NCBI GenBank assembly: GCA_020186115.1
Contig: WSYJ01000133.1
Location: 186,001 to 250,000 of the forward strand
DNA length: 64,000 bases
Reading direction: 5' to 3'
From: Histomonas meleagridis
Taxonomy: Eukaryota > Parabasalia > Tritrichomonadida > Dientamoebidae
Shown: positions 10,274 through 18,828 of the stretch, piece after piece
Layout: every line of letters starts with the position of its first letter
Numbering within the stretch: the stretch's first letter is position 1
Program-made: the position numbers and the translations under genes
Notes under the pieces: model-generated
Seen by the model: only the letters and a program-made list of their open reading frames with translations
The model's database searches: none
Told to the model about the DNA's origin: nothing

Positions 10274-11545
10274 ATGGAAAGCCATGAAACTGAATCTGAA
10301 ACCAAAACAAGCGCTCAAAAAGAAACTGAAAGCTTAACTGAAGTTACTCCCGTTTCAAGTGAACCATCTAATAAAATTTATTTTACCAATTTTTTTAATA
10401 ATTTAGAAACAACAAAAAACAAGCAGGTACAACTTCAAGGTGAGGTTGATATTCTTTCAAAAAAATTAGAAGCCCTTAAAACCATATATTCACAAATCAA
10501 TCCAAAATTTATTACACAAAATGAAACCAATTTAATCAACTCCCAGATAGGCTTCCTGTTTAGCCAAAACACAACTCTTCAACTTCAAAGTGCATTAACG
10601 CAATTAGTTGAAATAACGAAACAAATCAGTTCACTGAATGAAATTTGCACAAACATTGAAATAAAAATCAATTCCGAGAAATCTCTTCGTTCACAACTCA
10701 TTGAAGCCAACTCTTTTATTAATTCATTTTCACCCGCCATTTTCACATCATATTTCACATTACCTGATTTCACATCACAATTCTCTTCAACAAATGATTC
10801 TTTTGTATTACAATCTGATATCTCAAATCTTGAATCACGACTTAAGCAATTAAATTCATTAATACACAGCTGTTCGCGCGCTCAGCCGTTGACTTCACTT
10901 AACACATCTATTTTTACTTCAATATTTCGATCATCAGAACTTCAATCAAATTCACAAAAAAGTCTTTACAGTGAATCACAGCAAAATGTGAATGAGCTTA
11001 AACTTGAACTTCGAAATACAGAATCATTAATTAAAGAACTTCAACAAAATAATTTCGAATGTCAACAAAAACTTCAAAATTATAAATTTAATTTATATAA
11101 AAATGAACAAAGTTTTGCCCAAAAATATAACAAAAGTCTGCAAAATTTCGAAAACGAACAATTTGATTTGGATACAAAAATATTAAATTTAAAGAAACAA
11201 TTAAATGAATCAATTAAATGTACAAATGAAATTAATTCGGAAATCGAAAAGATAATAAAATATGAAAACGAAAATGAATTTACTGAAGAAGAAAAAAGTT
11301 TGGAACAAAATATTAACAAATTAAAAAATGAAATAAGTGAATTAAATGCGAAATATAAAAATGTTAAAATAAATGAAAAAAGAAAAATAAAAAAATTAAA
11401 AACAGAAATTATAAAATTGAATAAAATTTATGAAAATAATATAAGCAAAATTACTTATAGTGATAAGGAAAGAAAAATTAGTGAAATGTTTTCAAGTATT
11501 GATGAATCAATGAAAGAAACATTTGAATCAGAAAATTTGATTTAA
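10274..11545 (+). CDS. Coiled-coil protein, Ser/Thr/Gln-rich (423 aa)
   Basis: The N-terminal 35 residues are acidic and Ser/Thr-rich (MESHETESETKTSAQKETES). Residues about 50-130 and 175-410 are heptad-type coiled coil, separated by an Ser/Phe-rich stretch with no known motif (about 145-230). Lys-rich helices make up the last 80 residues. There is no membrane segment or enzymatic signature. The gene is solitary with long AT-rich flanks. It may be a structural or tethering protein, but nothing in the sequence decides this. Confidence 0.7.
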   Translation: MESHETESETKTSAQKETESLTEVTPVSSEPSNKIYFTNFFNNLETTKNKQVQLQGEVDILSKKLEALKTIYSQINPKFITQNETNLINSQIGFLFSQNTTLQLQSALTQLVEITKQISSLNEICTNIEIKINSEKSLRSQLIEANSFINSFSPAIFTSYFTLPDFTSQFSSTNDSFVLQSDISNLESRLKQLNSLIHSCSRAQPLTSLNTSIFTSIFRSSELQSNSQKSLYSESQQNVNELKLELRNTESLIKELQQNNFECQQKLQNYKFNLYKNEQSFAQKYNKSLQNFENEQFDLDTKILNLKKQLNESIKCTNEINSEIEKIIKYENENEFTEEEKSLEQNINKLKNEISELNAKYKNVKINEKRKIKKLKTEIIKLNKIYENNISKITYSDKERKISEMFSSIDESMKETFESENLI

Positions 11546-12636
11546 TGTTAAATGTGGTCTAATAAATGTAAAATTATCTTTTTTTGTTTAAAATAATTTA
11601 TGTGTGATTATATTGACAAAGTTATATAACATTTGATTCAAGTAAGTATTGATTTGATTTATAAGATTATAACCGAAAAATTATTTTTAATTATACTTGT
11701 CTGCATCGCAGCTTTATCAATTTTCAGTTCTTTGAAATGATTTGCTTCTTTGAGTTGATTTTTCATATAAAAAAGCTATAACATGCTGTGAACTGTCGTT
11801 GTTTCGTCAAATCTCTATGAACCAGTCAATATTTAATAGACTTATATTATATTTTATATCCTGCCACTTCATGCATATGAATTTAATTCCAGCATTAAGC
11901 AAGATATTGTATAACTTTTTTTATATTTTTTATCGCACAACCCAAAAAATATATATAATGTATTATTTCTATTTACGCTAGATCATAACTATATGGTGGC
12001 CAATTACCTATTTAAAGCTCCAGCTGGAGCTCCTCATCACATTGAGAAAATCTTTATTATAATAAGAAACATGGTATGATGCTTCATCTTGTTGCCATAT
12101 CCATTGGCATTGGCCAAAAATGTGATAAACTGTGGTTAATACTGAATAGGTTTTTAAAATTTCATCAAACTTTTTAATTGAATATTGAAATTATATCATG
12201 TGATATTTATAAATGGCAAAACTGATATTGGGGCGCCCCATCTACTGGACCTGGGTCTAGACCTTTAAATTGTGTGAAAGAGGTTTTGACAGGCCAAATT
12301 GGTTATTAACACGATCTATTCGTCAGTATGGGTATGATCGCCAGTTTGACCAAACAAAGGAGTTGATCAAATGGATAGCATCGTTGCTTAACATTCCATA
12401 CAGCCTCTCCACATTTTTTATAATAATTTTTTTCAATACTGCAAAAACAAATTTGTTTATTGCAATATTACAAGTACACGTATAATATTTTTTCAAGCAA
12501 AGACTAAATATTATCCTGCTGATTAAAGTATTCATCATAAGAATTTAATGAGTATTATTTTTTTTAATCAACTTTTATGGAAAAACTTTTTTACACACAC
12601 ATGTTCTTACAAAATAGAGTAATAGAACAATTTTTT
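11546..12636. other. 1.1 kb intergenic with GC-rich palindromes
   Basis: No convincing protein gene is seen; a 71-codon frame at 12270-12485 is doubtful. Two perfect palindromes stand out in an AT-rich setting: AGCTCCAGCTGGAGCT at 12016-12031 and TGGGGCGCCCCA at 12229-12240. The second is followed by GGACCTGGGTCTAGACC and a relatively GC-rich 120-base stretch to about 12370. This could be a promoter relic, an RNA gene or a decayed mobile element. Confidence 0.45.
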
Positions 12637-13284
12637 TTACACATGGAAAAATTCGTGGTACGCAGCATTGCAACTTTGGATAACTTTCTTTGCTTTGTTC
12701 GCACCTTCCATTTCAAATGTTTTCATGTCTTTATGTTCAAGCATTTGGCTGTCATCGAAAAATTGATTGATTTGGATCATTTTATGAGGTGGAAGTTCGG
12801 ATATATCGAAATATATATTATACTCAGGATCAGTAACACATACCCCGATGATTATATCATCGCTTTTACCTTTGTTTATTGTGGGCATAACACCAATTGG
12901 GCGAGCTTTCATGAGACATAATGGTGGAACCGAAAGTTGACATAAAATAAATATACCAAGTGGACCACCTGCGTCGGTTAGAGTTTCTGGTATTAAGCCA
13001 TAATTTGCTGGGAAAACAGTGGATGAAAAGAGAATTCGATCAACTTTAAGAAGACCTGTTGGATTATCAACAGATGTTTTTAGCCTAGACTCTGCTGGCG
13101 TTTCGACAACACAAGCAACAACTTTGGGACTAGCTTGACCAATTGGAACATTATGCCATGGATGATGCATCATCATAGAACGATCAGAAACTTTCTTGGG
13201 TGAAACTATTTTTGATTCAGGTTTGTGAAAGACCATATCCAAATACAACCTGTATTCGTTATCATCGCTTTCAGATGGAATCAT
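12637..13284 (-). CDS. Family I inorganic pyrophosphatase homolog, probably inactive
   Basis: The 215-residue protein matches the soluble inorganic pyrophosphatase fold. It has HHPWHNVPIG, a VVETPA strand, KVDRILFSSTVFPANYGLIPETL (the conserved R and NYG segment), PIGVM and ELPPHK. Yet the metal-binding signature of active enzymes (D-G-D-P-V-D in E. coli) reads A-G-G-P-L-G here, so all three Asp are lost. The later M-T-D-E-x-G-E-D motif keeps only the last Asp, and the Y-K pair of H-F-F-E-H-Y-K is replaced by S-Q. Catalysis therefore looks impossible or very weak. The gene is intact, ends without internal stops and shares a 77 bp divergent promoter with the CCZ1-like gene. A scaffold or regulatory role is an inference. 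Confidence 0.8.
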   Translation of the reverse strand: MIPSESDDNEYRLYLDMVFHKPESKIVSPKKVSDRSMMMHHPWHNVPIGQASPKVVACVVETPAESRLKTSVDNPTGLLKVDRILFSSTVFPANYGLIPETLTDAGGPLGIFILCQLSVPPLCLMKARPIGVMPTINKGKSDDIIIGVCVTDPEYNIYFDISELPPHKMIQINQFFDDSQMLEHKDMKTFEMEGANKAKKVIQSCNAAYHEFFHV

Positions 13285-13361
13285 TATTTTTTAGATTAAA
13301 CGGCCGCCGTCATTTTTTTCACTTCATTTGAGACATTTGATATGAAAATGCGGTTTAAAAA
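13285..13361. promoter_or_regulatory. Shared divergent promoter of PPase-like and CCZ1-like genes
   Basis: Seventy-seven bases separate the two start codons. The block CGGCCGCCGTCA followed by TTTTTTTCACTTCA (13301-13324) is strikingly GC-rich, then AT-rich, and contains TCACTTCA, which fits a trichomonad-type initiator (TCA-pyrimidine-T/A). The same block, without the PPase side, was carried in the inverted duplicate at 763-827. Function is inferred from position. Confidence 0.5.
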
Positions 13362-14546
13362 ATGGAAAATAGTTTAAAAGATATTAAAATTCCAAAACTA
13401 ATTTCATTCACAATATATGATGGAATTCCACCAAAAGAAGAAGGTGCAGATCCTTTAGTTTATTATTATTATCCAACAACTAAACTTGTAGACTTACAAT
13501 ATAACGAAGTTGGTTTATATCTTACATTTTTAGGATTTTGTCGAGATTTTCGATCAAGTAAAGAATGCGAATATTTTGAAACAGATCAATATTTTACATG
13601 TCTTAAAAGTCTTGGCTCAGAAGTTTATTGCAGTGCTACGTTTGAAAACATTGGACGAACGCAATTACAACGTCAATTACTTCCAGAATTATTGGATATT
13701 TTTTGTCACATTTATCATATGTGGTTTGGTTTTCCGAAACGAGAAAAGGAAAATTTGACGTCAGAAAGTTTAAGACATATTAAACGTAGCGAAGAGCTTC
13801 TCGGTATCTTTTCAAATCGCCCATTTCTATTACGTTTATCACCATCACATGATCTTTGGGAACTTAGCGAATCGATTATTGCTGACTGTAAACAAGTTTC
13901 ACCACAATTAAAAGGAATTTTATTTTTTTATCGCGAATATTTTGTTCATGGTAATTTATCACTGAAAGATACGCAAAGTTTATATCATTGTTATCGAAAT
14001 AATAATTTTATTGAACGATTTACGACACAATTCAATAGTCAGGAATTTTCGAAAGGCACATTAGAAAGCGGCGAAAAGTTTTATTGCATTGCGTATGAAA
14101 AAGACGAAATTTTGATCTTTTTGATCTTTAGCATTCCAATCACGAAAGAAATCATTTACAAAAGTATCGAAAACGCCATAAAATCAAATTTCTCTAACAT
14201 TAAACAACAATTTTCATCGCGATTCTTGAGCAGCGCTGTCACAATTCCGAATTCGCATTTTGATCAAAAGTTTTTACTTACGAACACAATTAATCGGAAA
14301 CAACAAACGAACAATAACAATAACAGTAACAGTAACAAAGACAAAATCACATTTGAGAACACGACAACATTCGAACAAACGAACGACGAATTTGTTCGAT
14401 TTATTGGACAAATTGATGGATCAGAGTGGTTATATATTGAGAAAGACAGCAACGGAATTACGCAGCTGCAGTACAAAGGATTCAAATCATTCTCAGAAAC
14501 AGTTTCGAGTTGTGTTCAATATTTACGTGTTTCAAATTTTGGTTAA
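13362..14546 (+). CDS. CCZ1: CCZ1-like vacuolar fusion protein
   Basis: The N-terminus (residues 10-60) has the first longin domain pattern of the CCZ1/FUZ/INTU group: ISFTIYDGIPPKEEGADPLV followed by YYYYPTTKLVDLQYNEVGLY. This matches the CCZ1 F-I-F-N/Y-N...P-R-E-G-x-E...ILFYHP motif. The protein has 394 residues, close to the size of short CCZ1 proteins. A low-complexity Asn/Ser insert (residues 305-330) precedes a C-terminal longin-like strand region (GQIDGSEWLYIEKDSN). CCZ1 with MON1 forms the exchange factor that activates Rab7 on late endosomes. The stop is TAAATAAA, a combined stop and poly(A) signal. The inverted copy at the window start shows this locus has been duplicated. No MON1 gene is visible here. 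Confidence 0.65.
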   Translation: MENSLKDIKIPKLISFTIYDGIPPKEEGADPLVYYYYPTTKLVDLQYNEVGLYLTFLGFCRDFRSSKECEYFETDQYFTCLKSLGSEVYCSATFENIGRTQLQRQLLPELLDIFCHIYHMWFGFPKREKENLTSESLRHIKRSEELLGIFSNRPFLLRLSPSHDLWELSESIIADCKQVSPQLKGILFFYREYFVHGNLSLKDTQSLYHCYRNNNFIERFTTQFNSQEFSKGTLESGEKFYCIAYEKDEILIFLIFSIPITKEIIYKSIENAIKSNFSNIKQQFSSRFLSSAVTIPNSHFDQKFLLTNTINRKQQTNNNNNSNSNKDKITFENTTTFEQTNDEFVRFIGQIDGSEWLYIEKDSNGITQLQYKGFKSFSETVSSCVQYLRVSNFG

Positions 14547-15007
14547 ATAAAAATAAAATGTTTTTGAGTAATTTTCATGAATAAGTCACATGCTGAACAT
14601 AGAAATAATCGATAAAAGATAAATTTTCGTGCGCTGGATATCTAAAATTGTGATAATTCTTTTAACTTTGTACTTAGAATTGCATCGTCAAATGTCATAC
14701 AAAGCAATTGGGAAACACTAAAAAAGACAATGATGATAAAAAGATAGATTCAAGAAGTTGAACATCAATAGCTAACTTTGTGTAAAAATTGTTATTCAAA
14801 ATAATAAATTTATTAATAAGTCACTGAATAACATTTATTTGTTGGCATTGAAATTTCTGCTGATAAAAAATATGATGATTTAAGTGTTGTATCTTAATTC
14901 TTTAAAGAAAGCAGTGGTATACTTAAATTTCTAAGGAATTACTCATTATTATGTTGAATTATTATTGTAAATTGATAAAATGATTATATCATAATTCAAA
15001 TTATATT
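14547..15007. other. Convergent intergenic region
   Basis: This lies between the 3' ends of the CCZ1-like gene and the S20 gene. It is AT-rich, with TAAATAAAAATAAAATG directly after the CCZ1 stop as the likely poly(A) signal. I see nothing else. Confidence 0.6.
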
Positions 15008-15370
15008 TTACTCAGTGATAACTGAAACTTCAACATGAACTTCGGGTTCAAGACCAATTTGTGTAACCTGCTTTACAGCGGCAGGTGTTCCAACAAAGTC
15101 AATAACACGCTTGTAAATACGAAGTTCAAGATGATCGTATGTTTCAGTACCGTTACCACATGGTGCTCTGCGGGTTGTGATCCTAAGTCTGCGGCGTGGC
15201 ATTGGGATTGGTCCACGAACTTTGAGATGTTCAGCCTTAAGTTTTTGAGTTAAGTTATTGCAAACTTTTTGAAGATTTGGGAGCTTTGAAGATGTGATTG
15301 TGAGGCGAATGCGCTGTTGTGCTTGGGTTGTAGCAACTTCCTTCTTTTCATCACCAGTTGGGACGCTCAT
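15008..15370 (-). CDS. RPS20: Ribosomal protein S20 (uS10)
   Basis: The 120-residue protein begins MSVPTGDEKKEVATTQAQQR and contains RIRLTITSSKLPNLQKVCNN, KVRGPIPMPRRRLRITTRR and LRIYKRVIDFVGTP, the core of eukaryotic S20, a small-subunit head protein. The ATG ending at 15370 is preferred to one 16 codons upstream (15418), because the family's N-terminus starts here and the upstream segment contains promoter words. Thirteen to twenty-two bases upstream (15383-15392 on the plus strand, reading CGGTTTGGTC on the coding strand) is a motif shared with the S2 gene. AACGATAG on the plus strand (15396-15403) lies next to it. The ankyrin-RING gene diverges from it 94 bp away. Confidence 0.95.
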   Translation of the reverse strand: MSVPTGDEKKEVATTQAQQRIRLTITSSKLPNLQKVCNNLTQKLKAEHLKVRGPIPMPRRRLRITTRRAPCGNGTETYDHLELRIYKRVIDFVGTPAAVKQVTQIGLEPEVHVEVSVITE

Positions 15371-15463
15371 TGGAAAAGGAAAGACCAAACCGCCCAACGA
15401 TAGAAAAACCATTTTCAAAGTATGGACATTTTATTATAAAATAAAAATACGTTAATTGCCCAG
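15371..15463. promoter_or_regulatory. Divergent promoter: S20 and ankyrin-RING genes
   Basis: On the minus strand the order is CTATCGTTGGGCGGTTTGGTC then ATG. CGGTTTGGTC recurs before the S2 gene at 55181-55190, and CTATCGTT before the PI3K gene at 63857-63864. The CTATCGTT word contains the core of Myb-recognition elements described for Trichomonas (TAACGATA / TATCGT type). Functional assignment is inferred from recurrence. Confidence 0.5.
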
Positions 15464-16563
15464 ATGGAGCTTTTTGAGGCTTCAAAAGCCAATAATATCG
15501 AAAAAATTAAGTTACTAATTGACGAAGGAAAGGATGTTAATGCTAAAGTTTTTAGTTTTGATTTATAGTTTCTTTCATTATCTTTTTGTTTATTTATAAT
15601 TACCCGAATGTTTTTCTTTACGATAAGATGTTTCTTTATTTGTTTTGAAACAGCACTCCATTGGGCTGCTATTAATGGTTCTTTAGAAGCAACAAAAATT
15701 CTTATTGAAAAAGGTGCTGATCCAAATGCTCAAACTGTCTATTTTATAACATTTCTGTTTATCTTTATATCATTATGTTTATTTTTTGTTTATTTTGTTT
15801 CATTAATAATTTTAAAGAAACTCCTTTACATCTTGCTATTCAAGAGAATCAAAAATCAATAATTCGTTTTCTAATAGATAATGGATCAAATCCAAATATC
15901 AAAGTTTTTTCTTGTTTTACAATGTTTCTTTTATATTTTATTATGAAGTTTCATTATTTAAAATGGAATTTCTTTAAATTATTTGAGAACAGTATTTTTC
16001 TAGCAATTCGATGGTCTGATGCGGAAATTCTTGAATTACTACTTGATAAAAATGGAGATCCAAACACATATAACAAATTAGCTGCTTCACCTCTTCATCT
16101 TTGTGTTGATTTTCGTGATTATGATTGTGCACGAACTCTTCTTAAGCATAATGCTAATCCAAATTATCAAAACAATGATGGAAAAACGCCATTTCATAAT
16201 GCTGTTGAACAAAGAGAATACAAACTTTCATCAATCTTTGCTGAAAATGGAGCGAATTCTGAAATTCGTGATGCACAACTTAGAACTGTTTGGATGCTTG
16301 CTGATGATAGTTTTAAAAGAAAAGTATTACATGATGAGAAAGGTAAAATGAATGAAGAAATAAGAAAAGAAATCAATGAAAATGAAAATGGTTCAGAGGG
16401 AATGAAAGATATTTGCTTTTTATGCAAAACGAGAAAAGCTAATAGAGTGCTTTTGCCTTGTGGTCACCGAGTACTGTGTTCTTATTGTTCAAGAAAATTT
16501 TTAGAACAATATAATATTTGTCCGAAGTGCCACATGGCAGTTTTCGGCTCTTCATTAAGATAG
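15464..16563 (+). CDS. Ankyrin-repeat RING protein with three intervening sequences
   Basis: The gene starts MELFEASKANNIEKIKLLID and reaches DVNAK near 15551; from there the coding frame is interrupted. Recognisable ankyrin exons follow at about 15651-15738 (TALHWAAINGSLEATKILIE), 15825-15903 (TPLHLAIQENQKSIIRFLID) and 15990-16563. The last part continues SPLHLCVDFRDYDCARTLLK and TPFHNAVEQREYKLSSIF, then ends in a RING finger: CFLCKTRKANRVLLPCGHRV followed by CSYC...ICPKC. The three gaps (roughly 15555-15650, 15739-15824, 15904-15989) are T-rich and hold stops, so splicing is needed. Each sits at the repeat boundary between N-A-K and T-A/P-L. Likely a ubiquitin ligase with an ankyrin substrate module. 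Exact splice sites are uncertain, because only the third gap fits a GT...AG intron in phase. Confidence 0.65.
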
Positions 16564-16698
16564 AATATAAAAAGTATGTATGCGATTTTTAAAAATATAT
16601 ATTCTTCATAAAATAAAACATATATTTCTTTTTAAATTGGTTCTTTTCGTAAAAGCCTTTTTTATGAAAATATGATGAGGTGCCCCATTTACAAAAAA

Positions 16699-17265
16699 AT
16701 GAGTTTTTTCAACTTTTTGCGCTCCTTCCCAGAGTTCCACTTCATGCTCGATGCATTTAATGAAACAATTACTGCAGAAGAAAAATTGTTAGAAAGTATC
16801 GAAAAAACTTTTTCTGATAATTTTTCGGAATTTGCATTTTCTCTTCCAAAAGAACTTTCTACTGGATTAAAAAACATAAGATATGCTGGCATTCATCAAG
16901 CAAATGCCGAAAAAGAATTGGTTTCAACTTTGAAACCACTTCCAAATGATCTCCAAATTCTTCAAGTTCTTCAAGAAAACATCAAAAAAAGAACCACTGT
17001 TTTAGAAAATGAAAATGGTGGTCAACCAGTTGATCCTGACGTTATCAAAAATGATTCTGAAATTCAAGAAAACAAAAGACAATTTGTGAAAGAACTATCA
17101 TTCGTTCTTTGTGAGTTTGTACAAGCTAGAGCTAGAAATGCTGATCAATTGGTTTCTGTTAGTCATGAGTTTTCTGAAGCAGCTCTTTCATTTTGTGAAT
17201 ATGAAGATCCATCGATTCCAAAACTCGAAAATCTTTTAAAAGAACTCGAATATGAAACAGTTTAG
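16699..17265 (+). CDS. BAR-like membrane-curvature protein (tentative)
   Basis: The preferred start, MSFFNFLRSFPEFHFMLDAF at 16699, gives 188 residues. The sequence is all-helical, with long amphipathic helices (for example EEKLLESIEKTFSDNF and LKNIRYAGIHQANAEKELVS), then an acidic linker and a last helix pair ending LKELEYETV. This resembles BAR/ADF-H-binding helical proteins that form curved dimers, but no invariant motif proves it. An upstream in-frame ATG at 16672 would add MMRCPIYKK, overlapping a GAGGTGCCCCA word that appears to be a promoter element. The stop is TAG with no following TAAA. Confidence 0.45.
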   Translation: MSFFNFLRSFPEFHFMLDAFNETITAEEKLLESIEKTFSDNFSEFAFSLPKELSTGLKNIRYAGIHQANAEKELVSTLKPLPNDLQILQVLQENIKKRTTVLENENGGQPVDPDVIKNDSEIQENKRQFVKELSFVLCEFVQARARNADQLVSVSHEFSEAALSFCEYEDPSIPKLENLLKELEYETV

Positions 17266-17766
17266 ATATGTTGTTTGTAAGTACTAAATAATGTTTAAAT
17301 GTTCTTTTAACAATAATTATTTCTGTTTTTAGAAATTTAGAATGGATGAATTATGAGTTATCAACAACTATCTGAATAAATAATTAAATTATCAAAAATC
17401 CAATTTAAATGAAAGCCTTTTACAATAAAATTTTATAAATCAAGAATGTTATTATTATAATTATTATTCATAAAGTCGCAGGAAAAAGTATCCAAACACA
17501 ATTTTAACATATTTCATTGTCATATTTTTGAAAACAACAACCCGATTAGTGAATACAATTTTGAATTTATGTTTGCTTCGTGAGGTACAATGCATTGTTC
17601 CATCCAGTTATCTTGATTACAGCATCCGAATCCCATAATTACTTGATTAAGTTGCGGCGCATAATGTTAGAATGAAATATATTTTAGATTTAAGATAAAT
17701 TCGTTTAAAAAATCAAAGACGTTAAGTCACCTCACGCAAAATAGACATGCTATATGAAATGTATTA
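17266..17766. other. Intergenic region
   Basis: No gene is visible. The stretch is AT-rich, with scattered GC words such as GTTGCGGCGCATAATG near 17655. It could hold a 5' exon of the following gene, but I cannot define one. Confidence 0.4.
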
Positions 17767-18828
17767 ATGTTTGTACTTTTCTTCACCTTTTCTTTTTTAA
17801 GGGATCCAAGAACATTATACATTGATAACACACAAGACGGAGACTGCCTTTCTACTCCATGTTCAATGAGGACAGCAACATTGATTGTACGAACTGCTGA
17901 TACACTAATATTTCCATCAGGAACCATTCATCCAACATCATATCCATCTGATTTTTCTGATTTATTCATACAACTTTCCCTTATGAACACTACAGTTAAT
18001 GGAAAAGGCACTATTGTTGATGGAACATATCTTGCAGGCGAAATGTTATGGCAAATCACAAGTCAACCCACATATACATGGTGTTTATTTAACGATTGGG
18101 TATTTACAAAGTTTTCAAAGCCAATAGCAACCCGTCAATTTGCATGGTCCACTGCACCCTATATAATATTCCGAGATTGCACATTTCTTGATTCCACCAC
18201 AGATCTTTTCATAATGAAAGGGGGCACTCTCATCTTTGAGAACTGTGTCTTCAAGAATATCACAGGTCGGGCTGTTAAATCTATTTCCGAGTTTCGATCA
18301 GATTTTGTAGATTGTATTTTCGAAAACTGTAATTCCTTATTTTTCCAAAGCAGCAGTGGCACATTTACCAACTGCAAGTTCATTGGGATGCATGGACAAA
18401 GAGGCGGCGCCATTTATGCGATTCGATCAACAATATCAATAATTAATTGTCACTTCATAAATTGTATAGCTGATGTGAGCGGTGGTGCTCTGTACATCAG
18501 AGACTCGCCAGAGAAATATGAGAGCGAAGTAATTGATTCGTGTTTCATAAATACAAAAGCTGAAGTAAACGGAAGCGCAATTTATGTATACGAATCGAAC
18601 TTGGCGCTTTCGCGAAATTGTTTCGAAAGTGAATCAAGTGTTTATGCATTTGGAAGTAATGTTTCAAATGAAGAAACTAAATATGATGCGAAATGTAATG
18701 AATGCTTAAAGAAAGAGCCGAAAAAGTATATAGAAATAGACTACACACCAACGGATACAAATAAATGGTTCCAATTCGATGATTTGAAATCAGGAACAAC
18801 AATCGTTGTCGGGGATGACGAATTGTAA
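17767..18828 (+). CDS. Beta-helix (Pmp-like) surface or secreted protein
   Basis: The frame begins with a short hydrophobic stretch (MFVLFFTFSFL) that may be a signal peptide. From residue 20 the protein shows repeated short beta-strand turns with Asn/Cys ladders: IIFRDCTFLDSTTDLFIMKG, LIFENCVFKNITGRAVKSIS, GTFTNCKFIGMHGQRGGAIY and ISIINCHFINCIADVSGGAL. The F-x-N-C-x-F and G-G-A-I/L-Y motifs are those of right-handed beta-helix polymorphic membrane proteins known as Pmp-like proteins in trichomonads. The last 60 residues are not membrane-spanning, so it is either secreted or truncated compared with anchored family members. Because the signal segment is unusually short and AAG/GGATCC follows it, a missing upstream exon is possible. 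Confidence 0.6.
   Translation: MFVLFFTFSFLRDPRTLYIDNTQDGDCLSTPCSMRTATLIVRTADTLIFPSGTIHPTSYPSDFSDLFIQLSLMNTTVNGKGTIVDGTYLAGEMLWQITSQPTYTWCLFNDWVFTKFSKPIATRQFAWSTAPYIIFRDCTFLDSTTDLFIMKGGTLIFENCVFKNITGRAVKSISEFRSDFVDCIFENCNSLFFQSSSGTFTNCKFIGMHGQRGGAIYAIRSTISIINCHFINCIADVSGGALYIRDSPEKYESEVIDSCFINTKAEVNGSAIYVYESNLALSRNCFESESSVYAFGSNVSNEETKYDAKCNECLKKEPKKYIEIDYTPTDTNKWFQFDDLKSGTTIVVGDDEL

Noticed and set aside
14264-14485. Open frame opposite the CCZ1-like gene with a run of leucines
   Set aside because: It is the antisense of the Asn/Ser-rich insert; Leu arises from the reversed Asn codons.
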